Source: Pantoea eucrina (GTDB lineage Bacteria > Pseudomonadota > Gammaproteobacteria > Enterobacterales > Enterobacteriaceae). From it: DNA of 64,000 nucleotides. The number at the start of each line of letters is the position of its first letter. Within the stretch, counting starts at the first letter, position 1. The notes beneath the pieces were generated by a model that was given only the letters and a program-made list of their open reading frames with translations, was not told the DNA's origin and did not search any database. The position numbers were made by a program, and so were the translations under genes. Location of the stretch: NCBI RefSeq assembly GCF_001691555.1, contig NZ_MAYN01000008.1, positions 1,914,682 to 1,978,681 on the forward strand, read 5' to 3'. Positions 10,255-20,639 of this stretch are shown here, one piece after another.

Positions 10255-10725
10255 GTGAAACTGCAACTTGTAGCCGTTGGCACTAAAATGCCCGACTGGG
10301 TTCAGACCGGTTTTATGGAGTATCTGCGGCGTTTTCCCAAAGATATGCCGTTTGAGCTGACTGAAGTTACGGCCGGAAAACGCGGCAAAAACGCTGATAT
10401 TAAACGCATTCTGGAAAAAGAAGGCGAAGCGATGCTGGCGGCAGTGGGCAAAGGTAATCGTATTGTCACGCTCGATATTCCCGGACAGCCGTGGGAAACC
10501 CCACAGCTGGCACAGCAGCTGGAACGCTGGAAACTGGATGGCCGTGACGTCAGCCTGCTGATTGGTGGTCCTGAAGGCCTGGCTCCGGCGTGTAAAGCCG
10601 CTGCCGAACAGAGCTGGTCGCTGTCGGCGCTGACGCTGCCTCATCCGCTGGTACGCGTACTGGTTGCTGAAAGCCTTTACCGCGCCTGGAGTATTACCAC
10701 GAATCACCCTTATCATCGTGAATAA
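10255..10725 (+). CDS. rlmH: 23S rRNA pseudouridine-1915 N3-methyltransferase
   Basis: SPOUT-class methyltransferase that modifies helix 69 of 23S rRNA on assembled 70S ribosomes. The 156-residue product matches E. coli RlmH along its length. The knotted SAM-binding region is in the second half ([20 protein letters not shown] and the C-terminal [20 protein letters not shown]). The start is GTG three bases after rsfS. It precedes mrdA by 33 bases. Confidence 0.96.
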   Translation: MKLQLVAVGTKMPDWVQTGFMEYLRRFPKDMPFELTEVTAGKRGKNADIKRILEKEGEAMLAAVGKGNRIVTLDIPGQPWETPQLAQQLERWKLDGRDVSLLIGGPEGLAPACKAAAEQSWSLSALTLPHPLVRVLVAESLYRAWSITTNHPYHRE

Positions 10726-10758
10726 ACGCCCGACAACCTCCAGATAAAAACGCAGCGG

Positions 10759-12663
10759 ATGAAACTACAGAGCAACGCTTTTCGCGATTACACTGCCGAA
10801 CAAAAACTGTTTGTCCGCCGCGCCCTTGTGGCGTTCATCGGCATTCTGCTGCTCTCCTGCGTGCTGATTTTCAACCTCTATCATTTGCAGATCCTGCGGT
10901 TTGATGATTACAGCACCCGCTCGAATGAGAACCGTATCAAGCTGGTACCGGTCGCCCCGAGCCGCGGCATCATCTACGATCGCAACGGCGTTCCGCTGGC
11001 GCTGAACCGCACGATTTATCAGGCGGAACTGGTTCCGGAAAAAGTTGACGACCTGAAGCAGACGCTGCAGGCGCTGCGACCGGTGCTGGATCTGACTGAC
11101 GACGATATCGACGCCTTTGAAAAAGAGCGCAAGCGCTCGCGTCGCTTTACCTCTATTCCGGTCAAAACCGGCCTGAATGAAGTCCAGGTTGCACGTTTTG
11201 CCGTGAATCAATACCGCTTTCCCGGCGTGGAAGTTAAAGGCTACCAGCGCCGCTATTACCCTTATGGCCAGACGCTGACGCATGTTGTGGGATATGTATC
11301 CAAAATCAACGATCGCGATGTCAAACGCCTTGATGAAGAGGGTAAGTGGCCTAACTATGCCGCCACGCATGATATCGGCAAGCTCGGTATCGAAAACTAC
11401 TATGAAGATGTGCTGCACGGCAAAACCGGCTATGAAGAGGTCGAGGTCAATAACCGTGGCCGTGTGATCCGTCAGCTGCATGAGCAGTCTCCGCAGGCGG
11501 GCCGCGATATCTGGCTGACCGTTGATCTCCGGCTGCAGCAATACATTGAAACTCTGCTGACCGGCAGCCGGGCAGCGGTTGTTGTCAGCGATCCGCGCAC
11601 CGGTGAGATCCTGGCGCTGGTCTCCACGCCAAGCTACGACCCCAACCTGTTTGTCGATGGCATCTCCAGTAAAGATTACAAGGCGCTGCTGAGTGATGAA
11701 AACCGGCCACTCTATAATCGCGCACTGCAGGCCGCCTACCCGCCCGCCTCGACGGTAAAACCTTACGTCGCGGTATCAGCGCTGAGCGCGGGCGTCATTA
11801 ACCGTAATACCAGCCTGTTCGATCCTGGCTGGTGGCAGCTCCCTGGTTCTGAAAAGCGTTACCGTGACTGGAAAAAATGGGGCCACGGCCGTCTTAACGT
11901 TACAAAATCGCTGGAAGAGTCAGCGGATACGTTCTTCTATCAGGTCGCCTATGATATGGGCATCGATCGCCTCTCGGAGTGGATGACCAAATTTGGCTAT
12001 GGTCATCGCACCGGTATCGATCTGCCGCAGGAGAGCGCCGGTAATATGCCGACGCGCGACTGGAAAATGAAACGCTTTAAAAAACCCTGGTATCAGGGTG
12101 ACACGATTCCGGTCGGTATCGGACAGGGCTACTGGACTGCTACGCCGGTACAGATGAACAAAGCGATGTTGATCCTGATTAATGATGGGGTTATCAAAGT
12201 GCCGCATCTGCTGCGCGCTACGCGTGAGGGCAGCGCCATGGTGCCTTATCGTCAGCCACCGGATGCACCGATTGGCGATATTCACTCCGGCTATTGGGAG
12301 ATTGCCAAAGATGGCATGTATGGCGTCGCCAACCGCGCCAACGGTACAGCACACAAAAGCTTTGCTGATGCGCCCTATAAAATTGCTGCCAAGTCAGGTA
12401 CCGCACAGGTATTTGGCCTGAAAGAGAATGAAACCTATAACGCGCACAAAATTGCCGAACGCCTGCGCGATCACAAACTCATGACCGCTTTTGCGCCATA
12501 CGACAAACCGCGCGTGGCCGTTACCATCATTCTGGAGAACGGCGGCGCCGGCCCGGCAGTGGGAACCGTAATGCGCCAGATCCTCGATCACATAATGCTG
12601 GGTGACAATAATACGGTGCTGCCTGAAGCCGCCCCGACGCCGCCCGGCTACGAAGGTGAATAA
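10759..12663 (+). CDS. mrdA: Penicillin-binding protein 2 (elongasome transpeptidase)
   Basis: Class B transpeptidase that cross-links peptidoglycan during cell elongation, working with RodA and MreBCD. The 634-residue protein has a short cytoplasmic N terminus, one membrane anchor at about residues 20-40, a dimerisation domain, and the transpeptidase domain with SxxK (S331-TVK334), SAD near residue 388 and KSGT at 545-548. Two bases separate its stop from mrdB. Together with rodA, rlpA and dacA it forms the rod-shape cluster. Confidence 0.97.
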   Translation: MKLQSNAFRDYTAEQKLFVRRALVAFIGILLLSCVLIFNLYHLQILRFDDYSTRSNENRIKLVPVAPSRGIIYDRNGVPLALNRTIYQAELVPEKVDDLKQTLQALRPVLDLTDDDIDAFEKERKRSRRFTSIPVKTGLNEVQVARFAVNQYRFPGVEVKGYQRRYYPYGQTLTHVVGYVSKINDRDVKRLDEEGKWPNYAATHDIGKLGIENYYEDVLHGKTGYEEVEVNNRGRVIRQLHEQSPQAGRDIWLTVDLRLQQYIETLLTGSRAAVVVSDPRTGEILALVSTPSYDPNLFVDGISSKDYKALLSDENRPLYNRALQAAYPPASTVKPYVAVSALSAGVINRNTSLFDPGWWQLPGSEKRYRDWKKWGHGRLNVTKSLEESADTFFYQVAYDMGIDRLSEWMTKFGYGHRTGIDLPQESAGNMPTRDWKMKRFKKPWYQGDTIPVGIGQGYWTATPVQMNKAMLILINDGVIKVPHLLRATREGSAMVPYRQPPDAPIGDIHSGYWEIAKDGMYGVANRANGTAHKSFADAPYKIAAKSGTAQVFGLKENETYNAHKIAERLRDHKLMTAFAPYDKPRVAVTIILENGGAGPAVGTVMRQILDHIMLGDNNTVLPEAAPTPPGYEGE

Positions 12664-12665
12664 TC

Positions 12666-13784
12666 ATGTCGATGAACGATAGTCCGCAGAAAAGGACGAT
12701 CTGGACACGTATCCATATCGACCCGCTGTTTATGTTAATTGTTATTGCGCTGCTGACTTACAGCGCCATTGTGATCTGGAGCGCCAGCGGGCAGGATCCG
12801 GGCATGATGGAGCGGAAGCTGGGTCAGATTGCTATGGGCACGGTGATCATGCTGGTGATGGCGCAGGTACCGCCGCGCGTTTATGAGAGCTGGGCGCCCT
12901 ATCTCTATATTGTCTGCGTGATTTTACTGATAGCCGTTGACGCCTTTGGCCATATCAGTAAAGGCGCACAGCGCTGGCTCGATCTTGGATTTGTGCGCTT
13001 TCAGCCGTCAGAAATAGCCAAAATTGCCGTGCCGCTGATGGTCGCGCGCTTTATTAACCGCGACGTCTGTCCGCCCACGCTGAAAAATACCGGCATCGCC
13101 CTGGTGCTGATCTTTATGCCTACACTGCTGGTGGCAGCACAGCCCGATCTCGGCACCTCTATTCTGATCGCCGCTTCCGGCCTGTTTGTGCTGTTCCTGT
13201 CCGGTATGAGCTGGAAGCTGATTGGCGTGGCGGTGCTGCTGGTTGCCGCCTTTATTCCGGTGCTGTGGTTTTTCCTGATGCATGACTATCAGCGCGATCG
13301 CGTGATGATGCTGCTCGATCCTGAAAGCGACCCGCTCGGCGCGGGGTATCACATTATTCAGTCCAAAATAGCCATCGGTTCCGGTGGCCTGCGCGGTAAA
13401 GGCTGGCTGCACGGTACGCAGTCCCAGCTGGAGTTTCTGCCGGAGCGTCATACCGACTTTATCTTTGCCGTGCTGGCAGAGGAGCTGGGCCTGGTCGGCG
13501 TGCTGCTGCTGCTGCTGCTCTATCTGCTGCTGATTATGCGCGGCCTGATCATCGCCGCACGGGCGCAAACCACGTTTGGTCGCGTGATGTCAGGCGGATT
13601 AATGCTGATTCTGTTTGTTTATGTTTTCGTTAATATCGGCATGGTAAGTGGTATCTTACCGGTGGTTGGCGTACCGCTGCCGCTGGTCAGTTACGGCGGG
13701 TCGGCGCTAATCGTATTAATGGCGGGGTTCGGCATTGTCATGTCGATCCATACTCATCGAAAAATGTTGTCTAAAAGCGTTTAA
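12666..13784 (+). CDS. mrdB: Peptidoglycan glycosyltransferase RodA
   Basis: SEDS-family glycosyltransferase that polymerises glycan strands for rod elongation, paired with PBP2. The product has 372 residues and about ten membrane segments. The family hallmarks [29 protein letters not shown] and [13 protein letters not shown] are all present. Starts at 12666 and 12672 are both possible; AAGGTG lies 7 bases before the first, while the E. coli N terminus aligns better with the second. It ends 10 bases before rlpA. Confidence 0.96.
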   Translation: MSMNDSPQKRTIWTRIHIDPLFMLIVIALLTYSAIVIWSASGQDPGMMERKLGQIAMGTVIMLVMAQVPPRVYESWAPYLYIVCVILLIAVDAFGHISKGAQRWLDLGFVRFQPSEIAKIAVPLMVARFINRDVCPPTLKNTGIALVLIFMPTLLVAAQPDLGTSILIAASGLFVLFLSGMSWKLIGVAVLLVAAFIPVLWFFLMHDYQRDRVMMLLDPESDPLGAGYHIIQSKIAIGSGGLRGKGWLHGTQSQLEFLPERHTDFIFAVLAEELGLVGVLLLLLLYLLLIMRGLIIAARAQTTFGRVMSGGLMLILFVYVFVNIGMVSGILPVVGVPLPLVSYGGSALIVLMAGFGIVMSIHTHRKMLSKSV

Positions 13785-13794
13785 GAGGCTGCAC

Positions 13795-14868
13795 ATGCGT
13801 AAGGACTGGCTTGGGGTTGCACTGGCGTCACTGGTATTAAGTGCCTGTACCACACAGGAACCGCAAACAAATACGCCACCGCCACAACCGGCGTATAACG
13901 GTCCGGTAGTGGAGATCCCGGGCGTTGAGCCGCGCTATGAACCGATCAATCCGGCCACCAGCCAGGATTACAGCGTGAATGGCAAAACCTGGCGCGTGGT
14001 CAAAAATCCGTCAGACTTCAGTGAAGTGGGCCTGGCAACCTGGTATGGCGATGAAGCTAAAGGCAACCGTACCGCTATTGGTGAAACCTACGATCCTGAT
14101 GCACTGACCGCAGCGCATCCTACCCTGCCCCTGCCAAGCTACGTGCGTGTCACCAATATGGCCAACGGCCGGCAGATTGTGGTACGCGTCAACGATCGCG
14201 GTCCCTACATGCCGGGGCGTATTATCGATCTGTCACGCGCCGCGGGCGATCGTCTGAATATTTCAAACAATACGCGCGTTCGGGTCGACTTTATCAACGT
14301 CGCGCCTGATGGCTCAGTTTCCGGCCCCGGTACAATTGGCACCACGGTGGCGAAGCAGAGCTACGCGCTGCCCGCCCGTCCCGATCTCAGCGGCGGTAAT
14401 GTCATGAACGGCGGCAGCGCGCCGCAGCCCGCAGACACAGACGTGCGCGAAGTTGATAACCGCGCGCTGCAGGGCGACGACAGCCTGGGTGCCCCGGTAC
14501 AGAGCAGCGGCTTTCTGGGCGCGCCGCAGCCGTTAGCAAACGGCGTGCTGGAGGGCAGCGAGCCGCCGCCGGCCCCTGCACCCGCAGTAGCCGCCCCTGC
14601 CGCTCCCGCCGCCGCGACCAGCCAGAGCGCACCGGCCAGCGGCAGCTATGTTGTGCAGGCTGGCGCGCTGAATGATGCAGGTCGCGCACAGCAGCTGGCC
14701 AGCACGCTGGGTAAGCGCTTTGGCGTGCCGGGTAAGGTTGAGAGCAGCGGTAATGTTTACCGCGTTCAGCTTGGCAGCTTTGCCCGCCGCGCGGATGCTG
14801 CGGCCCTGCAGCAGCGCCTCAGTACGGAAGCGCAGATTAACGCCTTTATTACCACAGCCCGTCCCTGA
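13795..14868 (+). CDS. rlpA: Endolytic transglycosylase/septal lipoprotein RlpA
   Basis: Outer-membrane lipoprotein with a double-psi beta-barrel and a SPOR domain. In Pseudomonas RlpA cleaves denuded glycan strands; in E. coli it is a septal-ring protein without clear activity. The 357-residue product has lipobox LSAC (Cys18), the barrel domain around residues 80-170 (GLATWYGDEAKGNRTAIGE, VRVNDRGPYMPGRIIDLS), a long Ala/Pro linker, and a SPOR domain in the last 80 residues (GSYVVQAGAL to the end). The start at 13795 is used because the signal peptide begins there; an upstream in-frame extension runs into mrdB. Confidence 0.94.
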   Translation: MRKDWLGVALASLVLSACTTQEPQTNTPPPQPAYNGPVVEIPGVEPRYEPINPATSQDYSVNGKTWRVVKNPSDFSEVGLATWYGDEAKGNRTAIGETYDPDALTAAHPTLPLPSYVRVTNMANGRQIVVRVNDRGPYMPGRIIDLSRAAGDRLNISNNTRVRVDFINVAPDGSVSGPGTIGTTVAKQSYALPARPDLSGGNVMNGGSAPQPADTDVREVDNRALQGDDSLGAPVQSSGFLGAPQPLANGVLEGSEPPPAPAPAVAAPAAPAAATSQSAPASGSYVVQAGALNDAGRAQQLASTLGKRFGVPGKVESSGNVYRVQLGSFARRADAAALQQRLSTEAQINAFITTARP

Positions 14869-14908
14869 AAGTGACGGACAGTAACATTTACGGCTAAAAC
14901 TGACCGGC

Positions 14909-14936
14909 AATGCGGGATGCTGCCCGATCCCGCATT
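14909..14936 (+). terminator. Hairpin between rlpA and dacA
   Basis: A 10-bp perfect inverted repeat (AATGCGGGAT/ATCCCGCATT) with an 8-base loop lies 40 bases after rlpA. Only three T residues follow, so termination may be partial. TATAGT at 14940-14945, just after it, could be the -10 box for dacA. Confidence 0.5.
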
Positions 14937-14992
14937 TGCTATAGTAAGGCACTTTTTTCACCCTTAACCCCACGGATGTTGTAGTCCTTAAC

Positions 14993-16204
14993 ATGAATAC
15001 GCTGAAACCTTCTCGTTTGCTGAAACGCCTGACAGTGGGATCACTGGTCGCCTTCTCTCTCAGCCATGTTGCCTTTGCTGATGATATCAATCTCAAAACC
15101 ATGATTCCGGGTGTGCCGGACATTGATGCTGAGGCTTATGTACTAATCGACTATAACTCCGGCAAGGTACTGGCAGAAAAGAACGCTGATGCGCGCCGCG
15201 ATCCCGCCAGCCTGACTAAAATGATGACCAGCTACGTTATCGGTCAGGCGGTTAAAGCCGGTAAGATCCATCAGGATGATATTGTTACCGTGGGCAAAGA
15301 CGCCTGGGCTACCGGCAACCCGGTATTCAGGGGCTCATCGCTGATGTTCCTCAAGCCAGGCGATCGCGTGCCGGTCTCCCAGCTGACACGCGGCATCGTG
15401 CTGCAGTCCGGTAACGACGCCTGTGTTGCGATGGCTGATTACGTGGCTGGCAGCCAGGATGCGTTCGTTAACCTGATGAATAACTATGTTGGCGCACTGG
15501 GCCTGAAAAACACCCATTTCCAGACGGTACATGGTCTGGATGCTGACGGCCAGTACAGCTCCGCGCGGGATATGGCGCTGATTGGCCAGGCGCTGATCCG
15601 CGACGTGCCGGATGAGTACGCTATCTACCGTGAGAAAGAGTTCACCTTTAACAATATTCGTCAGATGAACCGTAACGGTCTGCTGTGGGACAGCAGTCTG
15701 GCAGTAGACGGCATCAAAACCGGTCATACTGAAGCGGCGGGCTATAACCTGGTGGCGTCTGCTACCGAAGGCCAGATGCGCCTGATCTCCGCCGTAATGG
15801 GCGGCCACACCTTTAAAGGACGCGAGACCGAAAGCAAAAAGCTGCTGACCTGGGGCTTCCGCTTCTTCGAAACCGTGGCACCGCTGAAAGCGGGTAAAGA
15901 GTTTGCTTCTGAACCCGTCTGGTTTGGCAATACCGATCGCGTTCAGCTGGGCGTGGAGAAAGACGCCTATCTGACTATCCCGCGCGGCCGGATGAAAGAT
16001 CTGAAGGCGAGCTATGTGCTGAACAACACTGAACTGCACGCGCCGCTGAAGAAAAACCAGGTGGTTGGCAGCATTAACTTCCAGCTTGATGGTAAAACGG
16101 TTGAGCAGCGCCCGCTGGTCGTATTGAATGAAGTTGAGGAAGGCGGTTTCTTTGGCCGCATCATCGACTACATCAAGCTGATGTTCCATCACTGGTTTGG
16201 CTGA
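14993..16204 (+). CDS. dacA: D-alanyl-D-alanine carboxypeptidase PBP5
   Basis: Trims the terminal D-alanine from peptidoglycan pentapeptides, controlling cross-linking and cell shape. The 403-residue precursor has a signal peptide ending AFA-DD near residue 29, active-site SLTK at 73-76, SGN at 139-141 and KTG at 242-244. The C-terminal amphipathic helix ([18 protein letters not shown]) anchors it to the outer face of the inner membrane. A good terminator follows. Confidence 0.97.
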   Translation: MNTLKPSRLLKRLTVGSLVAFSLSHVAFADDINLKTMIPGVPDIDAEAYVLIDYNSGKVLAEKNADARRDPASLTKMMTSYVIGQAVKAGKIHQDDIVTVGKDAWATGNPVFRGSSLMFLKPGDRVPVSQLTRGIVLQSGNDACVAMADYVAGSQDAFVNLMNNYVGALGLKNTHFQTVHGLDADGQYSSARDMALIGQALIRDVPDEYAIYREKEFTFNNIRQMNRNGLLWDSSLAVDGIKTGHTEAAGYNLVASATEGQMRLISAVMGGHTFKGRETESKKLLTWGFRFFETVAPLKAGKEFASEPVWFGNTDRVQLGVEKDAYLTIPRGRMKDLKASYVLNNTELHAPLKKNQVVGSINFQLDGKTVEQRPLVVLNEVEEGGFFGRIIDYIKLMFHHWFG

Positions 16205-16251
16205 GTCGCGGTTGAAAAATCACCAGCCCGCCCATAAATAAGATATGATCA

Positions 16252-16283
16252 AGGCTCTCGCCCAGGCGGGAGCCTGTTTTTTT
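16252..16283 (+). terminator. Rho-independent terminator after dacA
   Basis: AGGCTCTCGCC pairs with GGCGGGAGCCT, and a G plus seven T residues follow (16277-16283). It ends dacA transcription 16 bases before the ybeD start. Confidence 0.9.
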
Positions 16284-16299
16284 AAGCACCGGAGTTAAT

Positions 16300-16563
16300 A
16301 TGAAAACCAAACTGAATGAACTGCTCGAATTCCCTACCCCCTTTACCTATAAAGTTATGGGACTGGCGCAGCCAGAGCTGGTTGATCAAGTGGTTGAAGT
16401 GGTGCAGCGGCATGCGCCTGGCGACTATACACCTGACGTAAAGCCCAGCAGCAAAGGCAACTACCACTCTGTATCCATCACCATTACCGCGACCCATATT
16501 GAGCAGGTTGAAACGCTCTATGAAGAGCTGGGTAACATCGATATCGTGCGCATGGTTCTGTAA
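16300..16563 (+). CDS. ybeD: UPF0250 protein YbeD (DUF493)
   Basis: Small cytoplasmic protein of 87 residues with a ferredoxin-like fold that resembles ACT-type regulatory domains; its role is not established. The sequence [20 protein letters not shown] is near-identical to E. coli YbeD. It sits between dacA and lipB, the conserved order, which has led to suggestions of a link with lipoate metabolism. It has its own flanking terminators on both sides. Confidence 0.93.
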   Translation: MKTKLNELLEFPTPFTYKVMGLAQPELVDQVVEVVQRHAPGDYTPDVKPSSKGNYHSVSITITATHIEQVETLYEELGNIDIVRMVL

Positions 16564-16569
16564 TACCGG

Positions 16570-16600
16570 CGCTGGCAAAGCCCGCTTTGCCAGCGTTATA
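16570..16600 (+). terminator. Hairpin after ybeD
   Basis: An 11-bp perfect stem (CGCTGGCAAAG/CTTTGCCAGCG) with a 4-base loop starts six bases after ybeD. A short TTAT follows rather than a long T run, so it may be a partial terminator. Confidence 0.6.
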
Positions 16601-16632
16601 CTCAGGCTTTCCCTCTTTACCGGACCTCTGCT

Positions 16633-17283
16633 GTGTCTGCAAATACACTTCTTGTACGCAATCTTGGCCTGCGCGACTGGCAGCCTGTCTCTGACGCCAT
16701 GCATCACTTTACCGATACCCGCAACGCGGAAACCCCCGACGAGCTTTGGCTGGTTGAGCACGCGCCGGTCTTTACGCAGGGACAGGCTGGTAAAGCTGAA
16801 CATCTGCTGATGCCGGGCGATATTCCGGTGGTGCAGAGCGATCGCGGGGGGCAGGTCACTTATCACGGCCCGGGCCAGCAGGTCATGTACGTGCTGGTAG
16901 ATATTAAGCGGCGCAGGCTGGGCGTGCGCGAGCTGGTTACGGCGCTGGAAGAGACCGTGATTGCCACCCTGGCAGAGTACGGCGTGGCGGCGCGCGCGCG
17001 CGCAGATGCGCCCGGCGTTTACGTGGGTGATGACAAAATCTGTTCGCTCGGATTGCGGATCCGTAAAGGCTGTTCATTTCACGGGCTGGCGCTGAATATC
17101 GCGATGGATCTGGCTCCGTTTCTGCGTATCAATCCGTGCGGCTATGCCGGGATGCAGATGACGCAGCTGAGCCAGTTCCGGCCCGGTGCTCTGCCGGCTG
17201 ACGTACGTCCGCGTCTGGTGGCACACTTCGCGCGTTTAACAGGATTTGACGAGATGGCCTGGCAGGATGAAAGCGCTGACTGA
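16633..17283 (+). CDS. lipB: Octanoyltransferase LipB
   Basis: Transfers the octanoyl group from acyl carrier protein to lipoyl domains, the first step of endogenous lipoate assembly; LipA downstream then inserts sulfur. The 216-residue product contains [16 protein letters not shown], the catalytic lysine region [19 protein letters not shown] and the catalytic cysteine in [10 protein letters not shown]. The start is a GTG at 16633, matching the expected N terminus ([12 protein letters not shown]). A run of alternating CG (GCGCGCGCGC near 16990) lies inside the gene. Confidence 0.95.
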   Translation: MSANTLLVRNLGLRDWQPVSDAMHHFTDTRNAETPDELWLVEHAPVFTQGQAGKAEHLLMPGDIPVVQSDRGGQVTYHGPGQQVMYVLVDIKRRRLGVRELVTALEETVIATLAEYGVAARARADAPGVYVGDDKICSLGLRIRKGCSFHGLALNIAMDLAPFLRINPCGYAGMQMTQLSQFRPGALPADVRPRLVAHFARLTGFDEMAWQDESAD

Positions 17284-17357
17284 CCTTGTCTGTGCGTGCG
17301 TATTTACAAAATTGTAACCTTTCTCACCGCATAGCGGCTGCTTCTGCAGCGGCGAGA

Positions 17358-17366
17358 TGATATAAT
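17358..17366 (+). promoter_or_regulatory. Extended -10 promoter upstream of lipA
   Basis: TGATATAAT is a consensus -10 hexamer (17361-17366) with the TGn extension, 94 bases before lipA. No good -35 is seen at the right distance, which an extended -10 can tolerate. A T-rich and A-rich stretch follows. Confidence 0.6.
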
Positions 17367-17459
17367 TTTTGCAAATTTTTCAAAAAAAGTTGAAAGCCTG
17401 GTTCTCAGTTTGAGTGAGGAAGCTTTCAAATCGCAATCCCGATCGGAACCTGCAGATTT

Positions 17460-18425
17460 ATGAGTAAACCAATTCAGATGGAACGCGGCGTCAAGTATCG
17501 CGATGCCGACAAAATGGCGCTGATTCCGGTGAAAACCGTGGTCACCGAGCGCGACGAAATTCTGCGTAAGCCGGAGTGGATGAAGATCAAACTGCCGGCC
17601 GACTCCAGCCGCATTCAGGGCATCAAAGCCGCGATGCGTAAAAATGGCCTGCACTCCGTTTGCGAAGAAGCCTCCTGCCCGAACCTGGCGGAGTGTTTCA
17701 ACCACGGCACCGCCACCTTTATGATCCTGGGCGCCATCTGTACCCGTCGCTGCCCGTTCTGCGACGTGGCACACGGTCGTCCTAACGCCCCTGATGCGAA
17801 CGAGCCGCTGAAGCTGGCGCAGACCATTGCCGATATGGCACTGCGTTATGTGGTTATCACCTCTGTCGATCGCGACGATCTGCGTGACGGCGGCGCACAG
17901 CACTTTGCTGACTGCATTACAGCTATTCGTGAAAAGAGTCCCAGCATAAAAATTGAAACGCTGGTCCCTGACTTTCGCGGACGTATGGATCGTGCACTGG
18001 AGATCCTCACCGCCACGCCGCCTGACGTGTTTAACCATAATCTGGAAAACGTGCCGCGCGTCTATCGTCAGGTACGTCCTGGCGCTAACTATGAGTGGTC
18101 GCTTAAGCTGCTGGAGCGCTTTAAAGAGGCGCATCCTGATATCCCGACTAAATCGGGCCTGATGGTCGGCCTGGGCGAAACCAATGCAGAGATTGTGGAA
18201 GTGATGCGCGATTTGCGTCGTCACGGTGTAACCATGCTGACGCTGGGACAATATCTGCAGCCCAGCCGTCACCATCTGCCGGTACAGCGCTATGTCAGCC
18301 CGGCGGAATTTGATGAGATGAAAGAAGAAGCGATGGCGATGGGCTTTACGCACGCCGCCTGCGGCCCGTTTGTGCGCTCGTCTTACCATGCAGATATGCA
18401 GGCTAAAGGGCTGGAAGTAAAATAA
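17460..18425 (+). CDS. lipA: Lipoyl synthase LipA
   Basis: Radical-SAM enzyme that inserts two sulfur atoms into octanoyl groups on pyruvate and oxoglutarate dehydrogenases and glycine cleavage H protein. The 321-residue product has the auxiliary cluster cysteines C68, C73 and C79 and the radical-SAM cysteines C94, C98 and C101 (CTRRCPFC), at the same positions as E. coli. It follows lipB by 176 bases with its own promoter. E. coli has ybeF between lipB and lipA; it is absent here. Confidence 0.97.
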   Translation: MSKPIQMERGVKYRDADKMALIPVKTVVTERDEILRKPEWMKIKLPADSSRIQGIKAAMRKNGLHSVCEEASCPNLAECFNHGTATFMILGAICTRRCPFCDVAHGRPNAPDANEPLKLAQTIADMALRYVVITSVDRDDLRDGGAQHFADCITAIREKSPSIKIETLVPDFRGRMDRALEILTATPPDVFNHNLENVPRVYRQVRPGANYEWSLKLLERFKEAHPDIPTKSGLMVGLGETNAEIVEVMRDLRRHGVTMLTLGQYLQPSRHHLPVQRYVSPAEFDEMKEEAMAMGFTHAACGPFVRSSYHADMQAKGLEVK

Positions 18426-18450
18426 TCCTCTGCTGACATCTTTCTGATAC

Positions 18451-18484
18451 AAAAAAACCAGCCTCTGTGAGTCTGGTTTTTTTT
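18451..18484. terminator. Bidirectional terminator between lipA and tatE
   Basis: AAAAAAACCAG and CTGGTTTTTTTT bracket a short loop, giving a T tract on both strands. It serves lipA on the plus strand and tatE on the minus strand. Confidence 0.85.
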
Positions 18485-18523
18485 CATCACAACTTGTTAC
18501 AGTTGTGCGGCCCGGGTACGCCG

Positions 18524-18727
18524 TTACTCTTTATGGCTGACGCGCTCTGCCGGGATCTCATCTGCACTGCTCTTTGCAACGGTGCTGTCGTCGTCTTTCA
18601 TGGCTTTTTTAAAGCCCTTGATCGCCGATCCTAAATCACCGCCCAGTGAACGCAGCTTATTAGTACCAAATAACAGAACAATAAGCGCACCGATAATCAG
18701 CAGCTTGGCAATACTGATACCTTCCAT
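18524..18727 (-). CDS. tatE: Sec-independent translocase subunit TatE
   Basis: TatA-like component of the twin-arginine export system for folded proteins. The 67-residue product starts [20 protein letters not shown], a single N-terminal membrane segment, followed by the [24 protein letters not shown] amphipathic helix and an acidic, serine-rich tail. It stands alone, away from tatABC, as in E. coli downstream of lipA. It converges with lipA. Confidence 0.94.
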   Translation of the reverse strand: MEGISIAKLLIIGALIVLLFGTNKLRSLGGDLGSAIKGFKKAMKDDDSTVAKSSADEIPAERVSHKE

Positions 18728-18826
18728 ACTCTACCTTCAGCTCTCACGTATAACGGACAGCCCTTATTAACGCGCACTCTGCGCCGGCACTCAACAGAAT
18801 TCTGTAACAGAGTAAGATCGGATCGA

Positions 18827-19621
18827 TCACTCCTGACGCAGCTGCGGCGTGGCAAAGCGGCGGTTCTCCAGCACCGGCAAAATGCGGCGTGCGTAAGCGA
18901 GTCGCTCCCTTTCCAGATCGGCAAAGATCAGCGCCGCAGATTCAGCGGCCTGCGCGATCGTCACCCCCAGCGGATCGATCGTCATACTGTTGCCAATATT
19001 ACGCGGCCCGCATTCTCCGGTGGCAACCAGATAACAGGTATTTTCCAGTGCGCGGGTAGCATTCAGTAGCGCCCAGTGACGCTCTTTTTGCGGACCTCTG
19101 ACCCAGGCCGCGGGCAGTACCAGCACGTCTGCCCCATCCAGCGCCAGACGTCGTGCCAGCTCAGGAAAGCGAATATCGTAGCAGGTCATCAGCCCGACCT
19201 TCATACCCGCGACTTCAATCAGCGGCGGGATACTGCTGCCTGGCGTCACGCGCTGCGACTCCTGCATCGCAAAGGCGTCATAGAGATGCAGCTTGGCGTA
19301 CCGGGCAATGATCCTGCCACTACGCAATGCAATCAGCATGTTTTGCGTTTTTCCTGCTGCAGCCGGCACGTGCACGCTCATAATAGTCGTGAGGCTGTTC
19401 TCTGCACTTTCAGCCAGCAGCGCGCTGACAAACGGGCCATCAAGCGGCTGTGCCGCCTGCAGAATACGATCGGGGTGATCTCTGTCCTGCATCAGCACCG
19501 CTTCCGGCAGGACCAGCAAATCGGCCCCCCCTGCCCGCGCACGCTGCATCAGATCGCGACAGGTAACGATATTCTCCTGCCACTCGCTACTGACGGCGAA
19601 CTGCCCCATTGCCGCTCTCAT
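18827..19621 (-). CDS. ybeM: Carbon-nitrogen hydrolase YbeM (deaminated glutathione amidase type)
   Basis: Nitrilase-superfamily enzyme. Close homologues of this branch (Nit1/YbeM) hydrolyse deaminated glutathione, a repair reaction. The Glu-Lys-Cys triad is visible: E40 in LVLPE, K110 in YAKLHLYD and C147 in MTCYDIRFPELAR. The length of 264 residues is normal. The E. coli K-12 copy is damaged, while this one is intact. It lies 24 bases downstream of a GNAT gene on the same strand, so the two may be cotranscribed. Substrate identity is inferred from the family. Confidence 0.88.
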   Translation of the reverse strand: MRAAMGQFAVSSEWQENIVTCRDLMQRARAGGADLLVLPEAVLMQDRDHPDRILQAAQPLDGPFVSALLAESAENSLTTIMSVHVPAAAGKTQNMLIALRSGRIIARYAKLHLYDAFAMQESQRVTPGSSIPPLIEVAGMKVGLMTCYDIRFPELARRLALDGADVLVLPAAWVRGPQKERHWALLNATRALENTCYLVATGECGPRNIGNSMTIDPLGVTIAQAAESAALIFADLERERLAYARRILPVLENRRFATPQLRQE

Positions 19622-19645
19622 TTTTTCTCCTCCGGTACCGCTGTG

Positions 19646-20071
19646 CTAACAGAGATCTTTTATATGATAGCGCGGTGACTCCACATAGCCTTCACGTGCG
19701 TAAAACTGATTGGCCTTAAGCCGCGAAGCGTGACAGTGCACCTCCATACGATCGCAGCCTCGCTGCCGCGCCAGCTGCTCAGCGTGGGACAGCAGCTGCT
19801 GGCCGCTGCCTTTACTGCGTTCACCTTCCGCAATGCAAAAATAGCTGATACGGGCGAAATCCCCTGCCAGCGCCAGCTGCGGGATAAAATGCAGCGACAA
19901 AAACCCCAGCACCTGCGCCCCGTGCTCCGCCACCAGCAGAATCTCATCCGGATGAGTACAAAGCTGCGCCAGACGCGCTTCAATAACGTGCTCAGTGCCG
20001 CTATAGCCAAGCTCAGCCAGCAGCGCGCTCAGAGCGAAACAGTCATCGGGCCGCGCTTTTCGTATATGCAT
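19646..20071 (-). CDS. GNAT-family N-acetyltransferase
   Basis: Predicted acetyl-CoA-dependent acetyltransferase, 141 residues. The N-terminal MHIRKARPDDCFALSALLAE is the usual GNAT opening. The acetyl-CoA pyrophosphate loop is degenerate but recognisable around residues 85-95 (RSKGSGQQLLSHAEQLARQR), and the C-terminal ANQFYAREGYVESPRYHIKD is the classic motif B region. Substrate unknown. It reads into ybeM after 24 bases. An ATG with GGAGGA upstream supports the start. Confidence 0.85.
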   Translation of the reverse strand: MHIRKARPDDCFALSALLAELGYSGTEHVIEARLAQLCTHPDEILLVAEHGAQVLGFLSLHFIPQLALAGDFARISYFCIAEGERSKGSGQQLLSHAEQLARQRGCDRMEVHCHASRLKANQFYAREGYVESPRYHIKDLC

Positions 20072-20274
20072 CGTGCTCCTCCTTGTATCGGGCTGTTGTT
20101 ATATAGCCTGTGAACAGGAAAAGCTGCAAGCGGTAGTGGTTAAAACTCTGTTGCATCCCCGGTTTGTGAAACAGCCAGCAAAAAGCAGCGATGCCCTATT
20201 TCTGTCATCCGGGCTTAAGGCTGACTTAATCTTGCTTTGGCATGCTGAAGAAAATCACATCTGAGGCGAGTAAA

Positions 20275-20373
20275 ATGAAAAACTGGATCCCACGTTCTTC
20301 GGAAGAGATACTGGCACTGGCTTTTACTGCAGTAGTGGTTGCTGCCTGGCTGATCACCTGGTGGCAGAACTGA
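20275..20373 (+). CDS. Small single-pass membrane protein, 32 residues
   Basis: An unrecognised small gene: MKNWIPRSSEEILALAFTAV followed by VVAAWLITWWQN. One hydrophobic stretch of about 18 residues ends in a tryptophan-rich tail. GAGGCGAG lies 4 bases before the ATG, and a bidirectional terminator begins just after the stop. The compact unit of ribosome site, ORF and terminator argues for a real gene. I do not know a family for it. It faces cspE. Confidence 0.55.
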   Translation: MKNWIPRSSEEILALAFTAVVVAAWLITWWQN

Positions 20374-20380
20374 AAAATGG

Positions 20381-20412
20381 ATAAAAAAAACCCGCCATCA
20401 GGCGGGTTTTTA
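20381..20412. terminator. Bidirectional terminator between the small membrane ORF and cspE
   Basis: CCCGCC and GGCGGG with an ATCA loop are flanked by eight A residues on the left and five T residues on the right, so both strands read as stem plus U tract. Confidence 0.9.
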
Positions 20413-20429
20413 AAATTCTGACTGTTAAC

Positions 20430-20639
20430 TTACAGAGCGGTAACGTTAGCAGCAGATGGGCCTTTAGCGCCGTCGGTGATTTCAAACTCTACACGCTGAC
20501 CTTCAGCCAGAGTTTTGAAGCCGTTGCTCTGGATAGCAGAGAAGTGTACGAATACATCTTTGCTGCCATCTTCTGGAGTAATGAAACCGAATCCTTTGGA
20601 CTCATTAAACCACTTAACGTTACCTTTGATCTTGGACAT
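20430..20639 (-). CDS. cspE: Cold-shock-like protein CspE
   Basis: Single-domain RNA chaperone and transcription antiterminator, 69 residues. RNP1 KGFGFI and RNP2 VFVHF are intact. The sequence differs from E. coli CspE at only a few positions. CspE is made at all temperatures. A leader of over 100 bases precedes the ATG. It lies next to pagP, as in E. coli, but the neighbouring crcB is missing here. Confidence 0.95.
   Translation of the reverse strand: MSKIKGNVKWFNESKGFGFITPEDGSKDVFVHFSAIQSNGFKTLAEGQRVEFEITDGAKGPSAANVTAL

Noticed and set aside
16980..17000. Alternating CG run inside lipB as a possible Z-DNA or repeat element
   Set aside because: It encodes normal LipB residues ([12 protein letters not shown] region) and is just codon bias.
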